Origin: Cruorifilaria tuberocauda
Taxonomy: Eukaryota > Nematoda > Chromadorea > Rhabditida > Onchocercidae
Assembly: GCA_013365365.1 (NCBI GenBank)
Contig: JABVXU010000882.1
Span: 1 to 16,849, forward strand
DNA length: 16,849 nt
Direction: 5' to 3'
In this document: positions 1 to 10,400 of the stretch, one piece after another
Position numbering within the stretch: the first letter of the stretch is position 1
How the letters are laid out: every line of letters starts with the position of its first letter
Program-made: the position numbers and the translations under genes
The notes under the pieces: generated by a model
Database searches by the model: none
What the model saw: only the letters and a program-made list of their open reading frames with translations
Told to the model about the DNA's origin: nothing

Positions 1-670
1 ATAATAATAATAATTTTTTATTTCTTTTTTATACTTATACTTGAATAAAAAGAGAAATTTTGCTAAATTATTTTGTTCTTATAAACATTATCAGTAGTAT
101 GTGATATTTCCCAAAGTTTTTTTTCTTTTCTTCATTACTCTCTGATAAGCAAGCAGTTTGCAAATCTTTATTTTCACTGAAAGAGTAATTCAAAAATCCG
201 TTTTGAGATAAAAAAATGTTAGTAAATTAATATGATGATGAAATGTACTCTCTCTCTCTCTTTTCTTTTTCTCTTTCATTTTTTATTTCAATCTTTTTTT
301 TTTCACTAATTATAATTATTTTTAAAATTTCAAGTAGACTTTCTCCTTATTTTACTTTTCTTTTTTCGTAAGAATTAAAATGAAGTCGAAATTTCATTAT
401 ATTCCGAAGATATCAATCATAAGTATTTCATAAAGGATGAAAATGAGATGTTAGCTAAAAAGTTATACTAATTTTTTTTCATCGCTTATACTCCAAAACT
501 TAATTATAACTTTAGCTAAAAAGTTATGCTAATTTTACAACTTACTAAAAGTGTGAAAAGGAATGAAACCGTCAGAAGTAATGGAAGAAAAATAAAACTT
601 CGAAAATGATATTTGGGAATTTCAGGAATTTCAAAAAATTAGTTAAAATTAATTCATTGTTAATTTTCAG
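1..670 (+). other. Presumed intron upstream of the first visible stomatin exon
   Basis: AT-rich, T-rich sequence with stops in all frames and no stomatin-like peptide. It ends in a good acceptor (TAATTTTCAG, 661-670). It contains a (CT)7 tract at 248-261 and a 25-base imperfect direct repeat (451-475 and 512-536, one difference). The missing N-terminal stomatin exons are therefore taken to lie before position 1. An open stretch from an ATG at 606 simply reads through the acceptor into the exon and is not a separate start. Confidence 0.7.
451..536. repeat. Short direct repeat (two 25-base copies)
   Basis: Copies at 451-475 and 512-536 both read TTAGCTAAAAAGTTAT followed by A or G and then CTAATTTT. 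They are 61 bases apart and differ at one position. The repeat is intronic and no function is evident. Confidence 0.75.
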
Positions 671-846
671 GGTTGTATCATATGCAGTGCCTCCGCAAGA
701 GATTCTTTCAAAGGATTCGGTAACGGTATCTGTTGATGCCGTCGTCTATTTTCGTACGTCTGATCCAATTGCTTCCGTGAATAACGTGGATGACGCCATA
801 TACTCGACGAAATTACTCGCTCAAACAACTTTGCGTAACGCTCTTG
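671..846 (+). CDS. Stomatin exon a: PHB domain core
   Basis: Acceptor TTTTCAG ends at 670. The exon opens with one base completing a split Arg codon, then VVSYAVPPQEILSKDSV and on to LLAQTTLRNAL. It ends with one base of a Gly codon before donor GTAGTT (847). It encodes central strands and a helix of the PHB fold. The following intron is 684 bases. Confidence 0.95.
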
Positions 847-2903
847 GTAGTTTAATTATCCTAATTAGAATAATCTATTTAGACTGATAACTGTAGTTTA
901 AAATTTTAATATTTTATAATACCTGAATAATAAACTAATGGTATTTAAGGATACAGAAATAGCTATTTTTAGAGATTATTAAATTTCGAATAATTTACTT
1001 AAGCCTTCTTTACAGGCTGTATTTATTGAATATGGTAAAGATAAGAAAAGGTTTTTCTCTTTTTCTGAAATATCTCCAGATTATTGTAACATTTCAGAAA
1101 AGGAAAAAGAAGCTCTGTTTGAGAGTTACTCAAGTAGCGATTAGTGCTACATCAGCAAATACTTTTTTAGATTAAGTTAAATTTAGAAGCGAAATTGAAA
1201 AATTTTATTGCAAAGTTTGATTTAATCGATAGATAAGGTTGATTAACATAGCGGAAGATAAGCTAAGTGTAAGCTAAATTTATTGTTTTTATTTTTTCAT
1301 TCGCCTCAACAACATTCTCATTATTTTAATTTAACTCATTTCCTGCCAGAATATTTCATTTGCAACTTATAGAAGGGAAATTGGATTTTAAAACAAGGAA
1401 ATATAATTCTTTTTGCAGACAAAATTTTCAATCGTTGAAGTTTTTCTAAATGAAATTAAGCTAAATTAAGATTAAAGTGATATGATGATAAACAATGTTT
1501 ATTATCAGTCAGCCATGTGATAATTTTTAGGCATGAAAACGTTGACAGAGATGCTAACAGAACGTGAAGCTATTGCACAACTTTGTGAAACCATTTTGGA
1601 CGAAGGAACCGAGCATTGGGGTGTTAAGGTTTAACTTTAATTACTCTGATATTACTTTATTACTTTTTGTTACTTTTTATCACTTTACTTTAAAATTGAC
1701 GGATACTACTTTTTACATATTTATTTTACGTATTACTTTTATAAGTCTCAATTAGAAATACTTTAAGCTTTTGATACAGCTAATCAGTAATATTTAACAT
1801 CTTGTTATGGTGCAATTTACAGGTAGAACGAGTAGAAGTGAAAGATATCAGATTACCTCAACAGTTAACACGTGCAATGGCAGCAGAAGCTGAAGCTGCA
1901 CGTGAAGCTCGTGCAAAAGTTGTAGCAGCGGAAGGAGAACAGAAGGTTAGATTGATATTAAATTTATCACATATCATAAATTATCATGAAATGTTATCAT
2001 AGAAGCAAGGAAAAATCTCTTATCACTTTTTAATTATTCAAATTTCATTGTTACATTCCTTTCTTGATACAGTATCTCTTTTTTTTCAACTTAAATTTTA
2101 AATAATAATTAAAATAGATGTAGTAATTAAATTCTAATTGAAATAATTTTAGTATAATTAAAATATATAAATCTAAGAATTGAAAGAATTTAGCAAAATA
2201 TAAGAAACAAAAAAATTTATTATTCATTAATCAATAAATTTTCTACCTGCAAATTTTTACATATTTCAATTTGCTATTTTAATTTATTAATTTAAAAGTA
2301 ATTAATTTAATTGAAGGCATCTCGAGCACTTAAAGAAGCGGCTGATGTAATTCAATCGAATCCGGTAGCCTTACAGTTAAGACATCTCCAAGCGTTAAAT
2401 AGCATTGCGTACGTTTTCTTCCGTTTGATACAAAAGAAAAGCTTTAATTTAGCATAAATTAGCATGTGAACAAAAAAAGTCAAAGAGCAGTCAATTCTAA
2501 AATGCTTAATGAAAATTTAATAATTGCTTAGATACAAGACGATAAGTTTACAGTTCAAATAGTAGTCGGTAGAATTTGTTAGATATTGTAGAAAACTTTT
2601 TAGTCATGAAAATTATGAATGAATAAATTAATATTAATTAAGGATATCTTTACAATTAATCAAACAATGATAAGAGTTGATAGTGTTATGTGATAAGTGA
2701 TAGCATAAGTTATCATGAATGAATAAATTAATGAGTCAAACAATGATAAGAGTTGATAGTGTTATTGATAAGTGATAGCATAAGTTATCATGAATGAATT
2801 TTTTTTTGAAAGAAAAATATTTTACAGAGCGGAACACAATTCAACAATTGTATTTCCTGTTCCGGTGGAAATGTTTGGAGCATTTATGAAGAAAGATAAT
2901 TAA
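671..2903 (+). CDS. sto-2: Stomatin/band-7 (PHB domain) membrane-scaffold protein, 3' part, five exons
   Basis: CDS join 671-846, 1531-1628, 1823-1945, 2317-2408, 2828-2903; 187 complete residues plus a split first codon. Stomatins are monotopic membrane proteins that oligomerise in cholesterol-rich domains and modulate ion channels; nematode members act in touch sensing and locomotion. Visible landmarks run in the family order: VPPQEILSKDSVTVSVDAVV (PHB core), STKLLAQTTLRNALG, EHWGVKVERVEVKDIRLP, an Ala/Glu-rich helix (AMAAEAEAAREARAKVVAAE), then the hydrophobic C-terminus NSTIVFPVPVEMFGAFMKKDN and stop. All exon junctions keep frame. The N-terminal hairpin and the first PHB strands are outside the window. 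The short tail after the FPVPVEM segment, with no long C-terminal extension, and the phrase RTSDPIASVNNVDDA recall nematode STO-2 from memory; the family is certain, the paralogue is tentative. Confidence 0.95.
1531..1628 (+). CDS. Stomatin exon b: PHB helix region
   Basis: Acceptor ATTTTTAG ends at 1530. GC at 1531-1532 completes the Gly split from the previous exon, then MKTLTEMLTEREAIAQLCET and on to the EHWGVK end. Donor GTTTAA (1629) is weak (T at +3), but the frame and the family alignment fix the boundary. The next intron is 194 bases, the shortest of this gene. Confidence 0.95.
1823..1945 (+). CDS. Stomatin exon c: VERVEVKD strand and Ala/Glu helix
   Basis: Acceptor TTTACAG ends at 1822; phase 0 at both ends; 41 codons from VERVEVKDIRLPQQL to AAEGEQK. 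This is the most strongly conserved block of the family and carries the oligomerisation helix. Donor GTTAGA (1946) is weak but frame-consistent. An ATG at 1808 reading into the exon is intronic and is not a start. Confidence 0.96.
2317..2408 (+). CDS. Stomatin exon d: C-terminal helix
   Basis: Acceptor TTGAAG ends at 2316 and lacks a strong pyrimidine tract. The exon reads ASRALKEAADVIQSNPVALQ then LRHLQALNSI and ends with two bases (GC) of an Ala codon before donor GTACGT (2409). It continues the long helix and matches the family exactly where ASRALKEAA is expected. Confidence 0.94.
2661..2799. repeat. Tandem duplication of about 64 bp rich in GATA words (stomatin intron)
   Basis: Unit 1 (2661-2724) and unit 2 (2737-2799) are nearly identical, apart from a one-base deletion in unit 2, and lie 76 bases apart in the last stomatin intron. 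Each unit carries TGATAA twice, TGATAG twice and TTATCA once, so about ten WGATAR-type words fall within 139 bases. A GATA-factor enhancer is possible but unproven. Confidence 0.85.
2828..2903 (+). CDS. Stomatin exon e: last coding exon and stop
   Basis: Acceptor TTTACAG ends at 2827. The first base completes the split Ala, then AEHNSTIVFPVPVEMFGAFM, KKDN and TAA at 2901-2903. The FPVPVEM segment is the hydrophobic C-terminal region implicated in stomatin oligomerisation and membrane association. There is no long tail of the MEC-2 kind. Confidence 0.95.
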
Positions 2904-2925
2904 TATGTAAAAAGAAAAAGGATAA

Positions 2926-3428
2926 AATAAAGAAGGAAACATATAAACATACAAGAGAACCGGAAAATCAAATGGATACATTTCCGGATTTCAACGATCA
3001 ATTCTACTTAATCATTTCACATTCTATCCATTACTCTTTCTTTATAATATTTATATGAAAAAACATTTCATATTTTTTTTTTGTTCACAAGAACATTTTA
3101 ATTTTCATATCAAGAATTAATTTTAAGTGATAAAATTACGAAAAGAAAATCGAATTCAAAAACTGAAATCAAAAGTTGAAATCGGAAATTAAAGTTAAAA
3201 ACTGATAAATGATAATAAGTGATATAATTTATTAGATAAAATGACTGCTAAAAATCTATTGAATTGATGATAGGTGGAGGCTTCAAGAAGTTTTATTTCT
3301 GATGCAATCGTATAACTTTTTCCTTTTTTACTTCCAAATACATTCATTGTGCATATAATTAATTAATTAATTATGCTCTAATGTTAATGTAATTAATTGC
3401 AAGTACATAAGAAATGCTGAATAATAAA
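2926..3428 (+). promoter_or_regulatory. Candidate polyadenylation signals for the stomatin gene
   Basis: AATAAA occurs at 2926-2931, only 23 bases after the stop, and again at 3423-3428, where it is followed at once by a T-rich stretch (GTTTTTTTCCTTTCC). The second has the better context and would give a 3' UTR of about 530 bases. Transcript data would be needed to choose. Confidence 0.45.
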
Positions 3429-3754
3429 GTTTTTTTCCTTTCCTCCACTGATAATATTACATTTCTACTGATCAATTTTTCGATGGCATTACAGCTAATA
3501 ACCAATTAGCATCGCTTTTGCATAAAATATGGAAAATTAGGTTAAAGTTGAATCAGGTAAGAGCTAAATTAAGTAAAAGCTGAAAAGGGAAAAAACCTAA
3601 AAATTTAATGGTTGAATTAAATTTCCTTTTTTTTTCATTTAAATAGTATAGTATTATTGTTGTGAAAGGTTATATTCAAAAATTACTTTGGGTTTTCTTC
3701 ATAAAGTATTCTCGAATGTTCTCAAGTGATCATCATGCTTCATTAAATTTATCC

Positions 3755-3943
3755 TAATTAGCATAATTTGAACAATTTTTTAGAATATATCATAGCAAAA
3801 TATTGAAGTAAATTATGAAATGAAATTAGGATAATTTAACAATTGATTTGAAAAGTGAAGTAATTGATTGAATTAAATCTATTTGATTAATTAATTAATT
3901 AGCGTAATTTGAACAATTCTCTGGAATATGTCATAGCAGAATA
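3755..3943. repeat. Diverged direct repeat, two copies 141 bases apart
   Basis: Copies at 3755-3802 and 3896-3943 share TAATTAGC, TAATTTGAACAATT, GAATAT, TCATAGCA and AAT in the same order with scattered substitutions. The second copy is flanked on both sides by runs of TTAA. It looks like an old local duplication; no coding potential. Confidence 0.7.
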
Positions 3944-6299
3944 ATTAATTAATTAATTAATCAATTAAAACAACTATTCTCCAACAATTAGCAAATAAAT
4001 TACTCTTCCCTCATTGCTTATATAAACAAAATTCTTGAATATTTACAAGAAGAGAAAGATTTAAAAAATTTTTCAATTGAAAATTTTAAATGATTACTTG
4101 TAAAGTGCTAACAGAGAAATTACTCTGTTTTATGAAATTATAAAGGAATAAAAATACCTGCAAAAATTCTCATTTTTATCTAACAGTTAATCATTTATGA
4201 ATTTTTGGCCAAAATTTAATTTTCATTAAAATGAAATTTTTAGCTTAGCAAATTAAATTACTTAATTAAAGGTAAGAACTAAAATAAACTTTAAAAAGTG
4301 TTATCAGGAAATTGCCAATTACACTGAATTATCCTCTGTTAATTGTTATGTTATCAGTTTGCTATGAAAGTATCAGTTGTTATGAACGGAATGCTTTTGA
4401 AGTATTGCAAAATATTTGTTTCTTTCAAACAAGAAAAAAGATAAAACCATTTTATCAATTAATCTTATCAGAGGGATGTTATTGATTAATGTAAGACAGA
4501 ATCAATTAAAAGAAATAAATGTGAACTAATTTTATTGCGTTGAAAAATAAATCAAAATTAAATTACTTAATTGTTAATAATTAATAACTCATATTTAATT
4601 GCTCATTGAGAATAAAATTAAACTTTTTAAATAACATTATCCATTCTTTCAATCAAATATTATCAACCATAAAGTATTTGTATTGTAAAATCCTTTCTTT
4701 ATATAACCATAAATTATATTAATGATTGAGAATTTCTCAAGTTCATTTCGATCAGTAATTCTTATCACCGTAATCGATAGAAATGTTAAAAATTTTTATC
4801 AATTAATCTTATCAGGATAAAATAATTTCGAAACAATTTACAATATAGTATAGTAGTATTAATAATTTAAGTATAGTGATCCAATGTATATTTTTATCAA
4901 TTTTATCAATATAGTGAATAAAAACGATCTCATCTAGAATTTCTTAATTAGAAGTTAATCAGATGTGAAGTAGTTAGAAGTTTGTAGTTAGTCAATTCCA
5001 TTTTAAACTATATTTTTAACTCGTCAGTTCATTCAGCCGTACTTTTATCCACAAAGTTTTACCTGTATACCACCTAACGCTTATACTAATTAGTCAACAC
5101 TAATGATAATGCGCATTTCATATATTAAAGCATGAGTAAGTTTGCAGCACAGATTAGATCTCATTCTATGAATTTTGTGGTTGTAATGAGTTAATGACGA
5201 CGAGTAATTATTAGAAAGTAATTTGTAATCATTTACCTTCCAAAGAATACAACTAAAGTTATTTCCTTTTTTTTTTTTTTTTTGAAAACTATAGAACGAT
5301 GAATAAAAATGTATAAAATTGTTAGACTGTTGAATAAATTTTATTCAGTTAACAATTTAAAACAGTAAAAGTATTTATTGAGTAATTAATTAATCCTATA
5401 ATAATAAAGATACTGTGGTGATAAGTTGCTAAATCAGTTTTGAGCTGATAAGAAACATTTGATTAGTGATTATAATGGTACTTAATTTACTAAGTGCAAA
5501 ATGAGAAAAAGTATTTATCTGAAATAAAATTAATTTAAAAAAATTATCCGTTGATTGAATTCTATCTTGCTCATTCTTAACTAAAATTCTATAGAAATCA
5601 TAAAAACTATCGATATGTTCATTAAGTTAATATATAGGAAGAATTCGGTAAAATTTAGTTAATCAAACATCGTAAGCTTATTTGATTAAATTAATTTATA
5701 ATTTATTTCTAATATCATGAAATATCGGTACTGGAAACATTCGAAAGTTATTTTTAGGTAATAAATGAAAACTGACAAAAAAGTTGAATTAAGAGAAATT
5801 TAAAAAAAAAGGAAAAGATAATTGTAAACTTCTATTTAGCTACAAAAGAAAGTATTTAAGTTTACGGTTACTTCAAAGATGAAAAGTACGAACAGCTGCT
5901 TGAAAAAAATAAACTTTAGCTTGCTAAGTTTATGCTTTATACTCTTCCACAATTCATTAGCAACGTTAAAATTCGTCAATATCCGCTTTAACAAGCTTTT
6001 TTTATCTTAAAAAAAATTTTGATCATGTAGGTGAAGTTTCTTTTTTTGAAATCATTCCTCATATTTTTGTTTTAAATTATTTTATAAAATATCCATGTGA
6101 AAGTATTTATTGTAATATTTATTTGAAGATTTTATAAAATACGAAATTATTTATTTCAATTTTTCCTATCATATCTTTTATCTGAAATTATTTTTAGACT
6201 TAGGTTGGATAAGTTTCTCAGTAATTTTCGGTTATTTGATTCTAATTTTTTATATATAAAAATTGAGTTTTATAAATGAAAATGTTACTGTTTTTATTT

Positions 6300-6330
6300 C
6301 TTACTCTTTTAACTTTTCGCTTACTTTTAG
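6300..6330 (+). promoter_or_regulatory. Candidate 3' splice acceptor (possible spliced-leader trans-splice site) upstream of the PP2C gene
   Basis: A long pyrimidine-rich tract leads to CTTACTTTTAG ending at 6330, 67 bases before the PP2C start codon. I find no clear upstream exon in the preceding kilobase, and nematode mRNAs commonly receive a spliced leader at such a site. It could equally be a cis acceptor for a distant non-coding 5' exon. Confidence 0.45.
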
Positions 6331-6334
6331 ATCG

Positions 6335-6394
6335 ATGGAATATTTGTTTATTGAAATTGAAGAGAATCAAGAAATAAGATCGAGAGAAGAGTAA
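6335..6394 (+). other. Upstream ORF of 19 codons just before the PP2C start
   Basis: ATG at 6335-6337 opens 19 codons (MEYLFIEIEENQEIRSREE) and ends at TAA 6392-6394. Only one codon separates this stop from the main ATG at 6398, and both are in the same frame. If the mRNA starts at the acceptor ending at 6330, this ORF is in the leader. Whether it is translated is unknown. Confidence 0.4.
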
Positions 6395-6397
6395 AGA

Positions 6398-6488
6398 ATG
6401 CCTTCCTTCTCCATAACAATTATATCAGCTAATATATCATATTTCTTTTGGTTTATCATTTCTCGTTTTGAAACAATTGTTTTCTTCG
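6398..6488 (+). CDS. PP2C exon 1: start codon and membrane segment
   Basis: MPSFSITIISANISYFFWFI then ISRFETIVFF. The exon ends with one base of an Ala codon before donor GTGAGG (6489). An in-frame TAA at 6392-6394 excludes extension upstream in this exon. The exon is too short for an ORF scan; it was found because it joins exon 2 in frame and completes a hydrophobic stretch. The first intron is 155 bases. Confidence 0.85.
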
Positions 6489-7439
6489 GTGAGGTTTACA
6501 ACCATTTTTCCATTTTATTCTTCCAATATCATTTAATAGAAATCATTATTTATCATAATTAAATTAACATAATCAGTATAATTAAATTAAAAATCAATAA
6601 AATTAAATTTAAAAAAAAATCGAATTTGATTAATTTACTTTAGCAACAGTTGGAATAGTTTTATTGTATACAAAATGGATTACAAGACGTTGTAATTTGT
6701 TAATACGTGGAAGGAATTTGGAATCTCATACGTTGATTAATCGAAATATAAGTTATTCACCAAAATTGGTTAAATTTGGTCTTACAGATATACCAAAATA
6801 TCGTAAGTTAATTTTAAATAGAATAGTTTAAGTTAAATTAAATTACGAAAATTAATCCATGCAAGATTGATGAAATTCCTTCATTATAAATAATTACTAA
6901 ATTAAATTAATTCAATCACTTTCATTAAATAATTAGTGATAAGAAGTGGATTAATTAATCATTTTCATTGAATAATGATAAGCAGTGAATTATTAAGTAA
7001 TCATTGATCAATGATTGATATTGGTGATAATGATAGAATGATATTATTAAGTAATTACTAATGGATGATTGATATTGGTAATGATAAATGATATTGAATC
7101 ATTGATTAATAGTTACTTAATAATTCATTGCTTATCATTATGATATCGGTGATATTGATTAGTGATAAAAAAATGATAAGGAAATGAATTATGATATTAC
7201 GATACTTTAGCATATTTACTTAAGTAAGAAGAAAGAAAACAAAGTTAAAGTAAAATTTAGCTGGCGGAAATTGGCGTTGGAAGCATGAAAAGTGGTCGTT
7301 TTACGCAAGCCGTGGTAATCGTCCGTATATGGAAGATCGAATGCATTACCTAAATGATCCACGTCATAACCTCACGATCTTCAGCATTTTTGACGGACAT
7401 GGCGGCGCAGTAATTTTCACTTTATATTTATAATATAAC

Positions 7440-7481
<42 letters not shown>

Positions 7482-10400
7482 AAGAAACATTAATGTAATT
7501 TTTCCTTTATTTTGAATTCAATTTAACAGCAAAATGAAACAAATAATTTACTAAATAACTTAAACTAGCAACTTAAACTTAAAAAAGTAACTTAAAATAA
7601 CTTTAAATTAAATTAAATAACTTAAAATAATGTAGAGTTCTCATCGTATCGTAAAACTGATAACAAAATTTCATAAATTCCTCAAACATTTTATCAATAA
7701 AATAGAGAAAGAAAGATAAGAAATGATGAGATTAAAAAGAAAAAAACATTTGGAATAGTTTTATAAGTTAAAATTTAGTGTTAATAATAAGAATGGGGTA
7801 GTATTAATGTGTAATATACAATTGATAAGGGTGATATGTGATTAGTTGATAAGAGTAATATGTGATTAATGATAGCGCGAAGTCTTTTTGAATCATTTAA
7901 TAGTTTGAAATTTTTAATTTCATGATTACTTTATTCTATTGATTACTTTTTAATATTTTGGCTCTTCTCTAAAAAGTAGCATTTTCAATTTAGTATATTA
8001 ATGGAATTAAATTATGCTAATTTTTTCTTCAGATGATAAACTTAAACTAGTAATATTTGAAGAAAATAAGTTAAAAATTATAACTTTTCATAGTTATACT
8101 TTATATGTAAGTATACGTAAGTTATGAAAGTATGGATATATCGAAGTAAAGCAATTTTTATGCTACAAAGTTATAGTAATATATTTTTGATATTTTAAAT
8201 GTATTTTCAATTTAGCATATCGATCGAAATAAATTACAATAATTTGTGCTACAAAATAATTGTTAATTATACTTAAATATGATAATTAAATAAAAATTAT
8301 TTCTAAGTGATAAAAAAAATTATTTTTATGATAAAGTTTATTTAGGATATTACTGAATTGTATGTATTATTTTCATTTCATGATTTAGTTTTTTCGTTTT
8401 TTTTTAATTTTATTAAAGTAAATTATTGATAAGTATTTCAGTTCGTCTCACAATATTTGGAAGAAAACTTCTCAGCAGCAATACGACGACGACTTTTACG
8501 TGGTTGCTATGATCGGTACTCTTCAAGTCTTACAGGATATTCTAACGATCATCTCGTTGAAGTATGTTTCAATCATCAAATTCTTTCATTATATTCCAGG
8601 TTAATTGTTTTTACATTATCTAATGAAAATTCCTAATTTGCATATTTTAAATTATTTTTATAGCTTCAATAAAGTAATCAATAAACTTTATGACAAGAGT
8701 TTTCGAGATTTTCATGTGTTTTCTAATCCGTAATTGATGACTCTCTCCATTATAATCCGGATTTTCATTGAATGAACCCTTTGTCTTACTTTGATTTCGA
8801 CTTTAGCAATTCCGGGAACTTCATTACGAATGAGAATTGAGGTTTTCAAGTCTTCTTCAAATTTAATCGATTTTCTTAATATGTGAGATGAGATATTCCA
8901 TGTCTCGTATTATTTGATAGTAATACCTCATAATAATACCTGAATTTCTGGTGATCACTTTAAGCTCCTTGCATAATAATATGTTCATAGTTGATTAGCT
9001 AACTTAATGATGATTGCCGAATTGGTTTTCTCTCTTGATTAGCTCAGCAATGATCATAATCTGAAATGAAAGCAAAACAGGTTTCATGCAATTACAATTG
9101 TATTTTCTAACTGAAAACAGTTTATGCTTATTTTTTCTCGAATCATTTTGCAATAAGTTTTATTGCATACTTTTTTATTCTTACCAGTTCTCTTTAACTT
9201 AGTAATTGATTAAAGCTTCTTGCATTAGCTAATTTGATTTTGTTATGAGTGAGATGAGGATTTCTCGCTTAGTATTAGTATTTGGGACTCGTTTCGTTTC
9301 AGATTTTGTTCTTCCCTAAAAACGTTTCGTACTTTTTTACTTCTTTATTTCTTCCAACTAAACTTCATTAAGAATTTTCATTAATTGAGCTGTTAAGCTA
9401 TTACTTGAGCTATTAATTAAGCTGTTAACAGTTCAGATTTATCTTTTTATTTTTAATTGATAACTCAAATTTACTTTCAATAATTATTTCGATGCTAAAA
9501 TATTCCAATTAAAGTTTTTTTCTATCAAAAGACTCTTTCAATCGTTACCATAATTGATTTCCATTTTTTGTTATTTTGCATGATAGAGTGGAATTTGTTG
9601 TAGAAACAATTTCTCTATCGTTCATTTAACGATTTTCCGATAAGTTTTTAAACCTCTCATCAATTCATGATTTTCTAGAGTATGAGATCTAAACAGATTA
9701 TAGGATTTACCTTTAGAGGTATGAAATCAAAATAAGTGAATCTTTGAATATTTAGAGTTTCTTTAAGATGAATAGTTATTTAGTTAGTAAATAAATGCTA
9801 TGCAAAGGTACGTAGAATACTTTGCAACATTTTTTCATTTTCATTTAAAAAACAAAAATGAGAAATGTTTAGGCAATAATTGCGGAAGTTCATAATCTCG
9901 ACGACGAAATTTCAAGGTTGCATCCATCAATAAGCTCACTGACAGGTGTGTTATTGTTATTTTCTCTCTTTCAATTAAAGTTTCAAATGCAATCTGCTCT
10001 GTTATTGTTCTCCAAATTATCAACTAAATTGAATTCCATCATTTTGTTAGATCATATTTTAAATTTTTCAATTTTTTTTTTTTTTTGATATTACATTTGC
10101 AACATAATGTCAATATATCTTGATGTTTTATTTTATAGTCTAAGTATGAATATGAATAAATTAGCAACGGTTTTTCCTCCTTTCTATATAAGGATATGAC
10201 AAAAGTTAATTTAATTGTCAATTAATTACATTATTTTTGACAGTGACAAAATATAATTTATGAATTTCAATTTTAGAATTGAGTATAAGTTGAAATTAAT
10301 TTTCTGGAAATTGATTTCTATTTTAGACTTTTGTAATACAGTATCATTTAAAATATGCCACTCTTGTCGTGGCTTTCTTTGAGTTCGGGATTCACTGACA

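Larger units (their letters stand above)
2904..6330. other. Intergenic region between the stomatin and PP2C genes
   Basis: About 3.4 kb, very AT-rich, with stops in every frame and no peptide I recognise on either strand. It contains the stomatin 3' UTR, TTAATTAA-type runs (about 3357-3373 and 3941-3963), a diverged direct repeat (3755-3943), a 17-T run at 5267-5283, and a slightly G+C-richer patch at about 5030-5190 that could be promoter or unrecognised sequence. The PP2C promoter should lie in the 3' part. I see no TATA element that stands out from the background. Confidence 0.7.

Noticed and set aside
606..887. 93-codon frame with an ATG upstream of the first stomatin exon
   Set aside because: It reads through a clear acceptor at 670 and past the donor at 847. 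Only 671-846 matches the stomatin family.
1564..1755. 63-codon + strand frame over stomatin exon b
   Set aside because: It is in the wrong frame over the real exon and then runs into the intron; the peptide has no family resemblance.
5030..5190. G+C-richer patch in the intergenic region, considered as a small gene
   Set aside because: The longest frames are about 24 codons with no splice context or recognised motif; it may be promoter sequence.
8712..8909. 65-codon open stretch on the minus strand in PP2C intron 4
   Set aside because: It has no ATG near its start and no recognised motif. Several stop-free stretches of this length are expected by chance in a window this size.
9841..10023. 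60-codon minus-strand frame
   Set aside because: It is the shadow of PP2C exon 5 on the opposite strand; the + strand exon has splice sites and fits the phase on both sides.
10039..10221. 60-codon minus-strand frame with a lysine run
   Set aside because: The lysine run comes from a poly-T tract on the + strand; no motif, and it lies within an intron.
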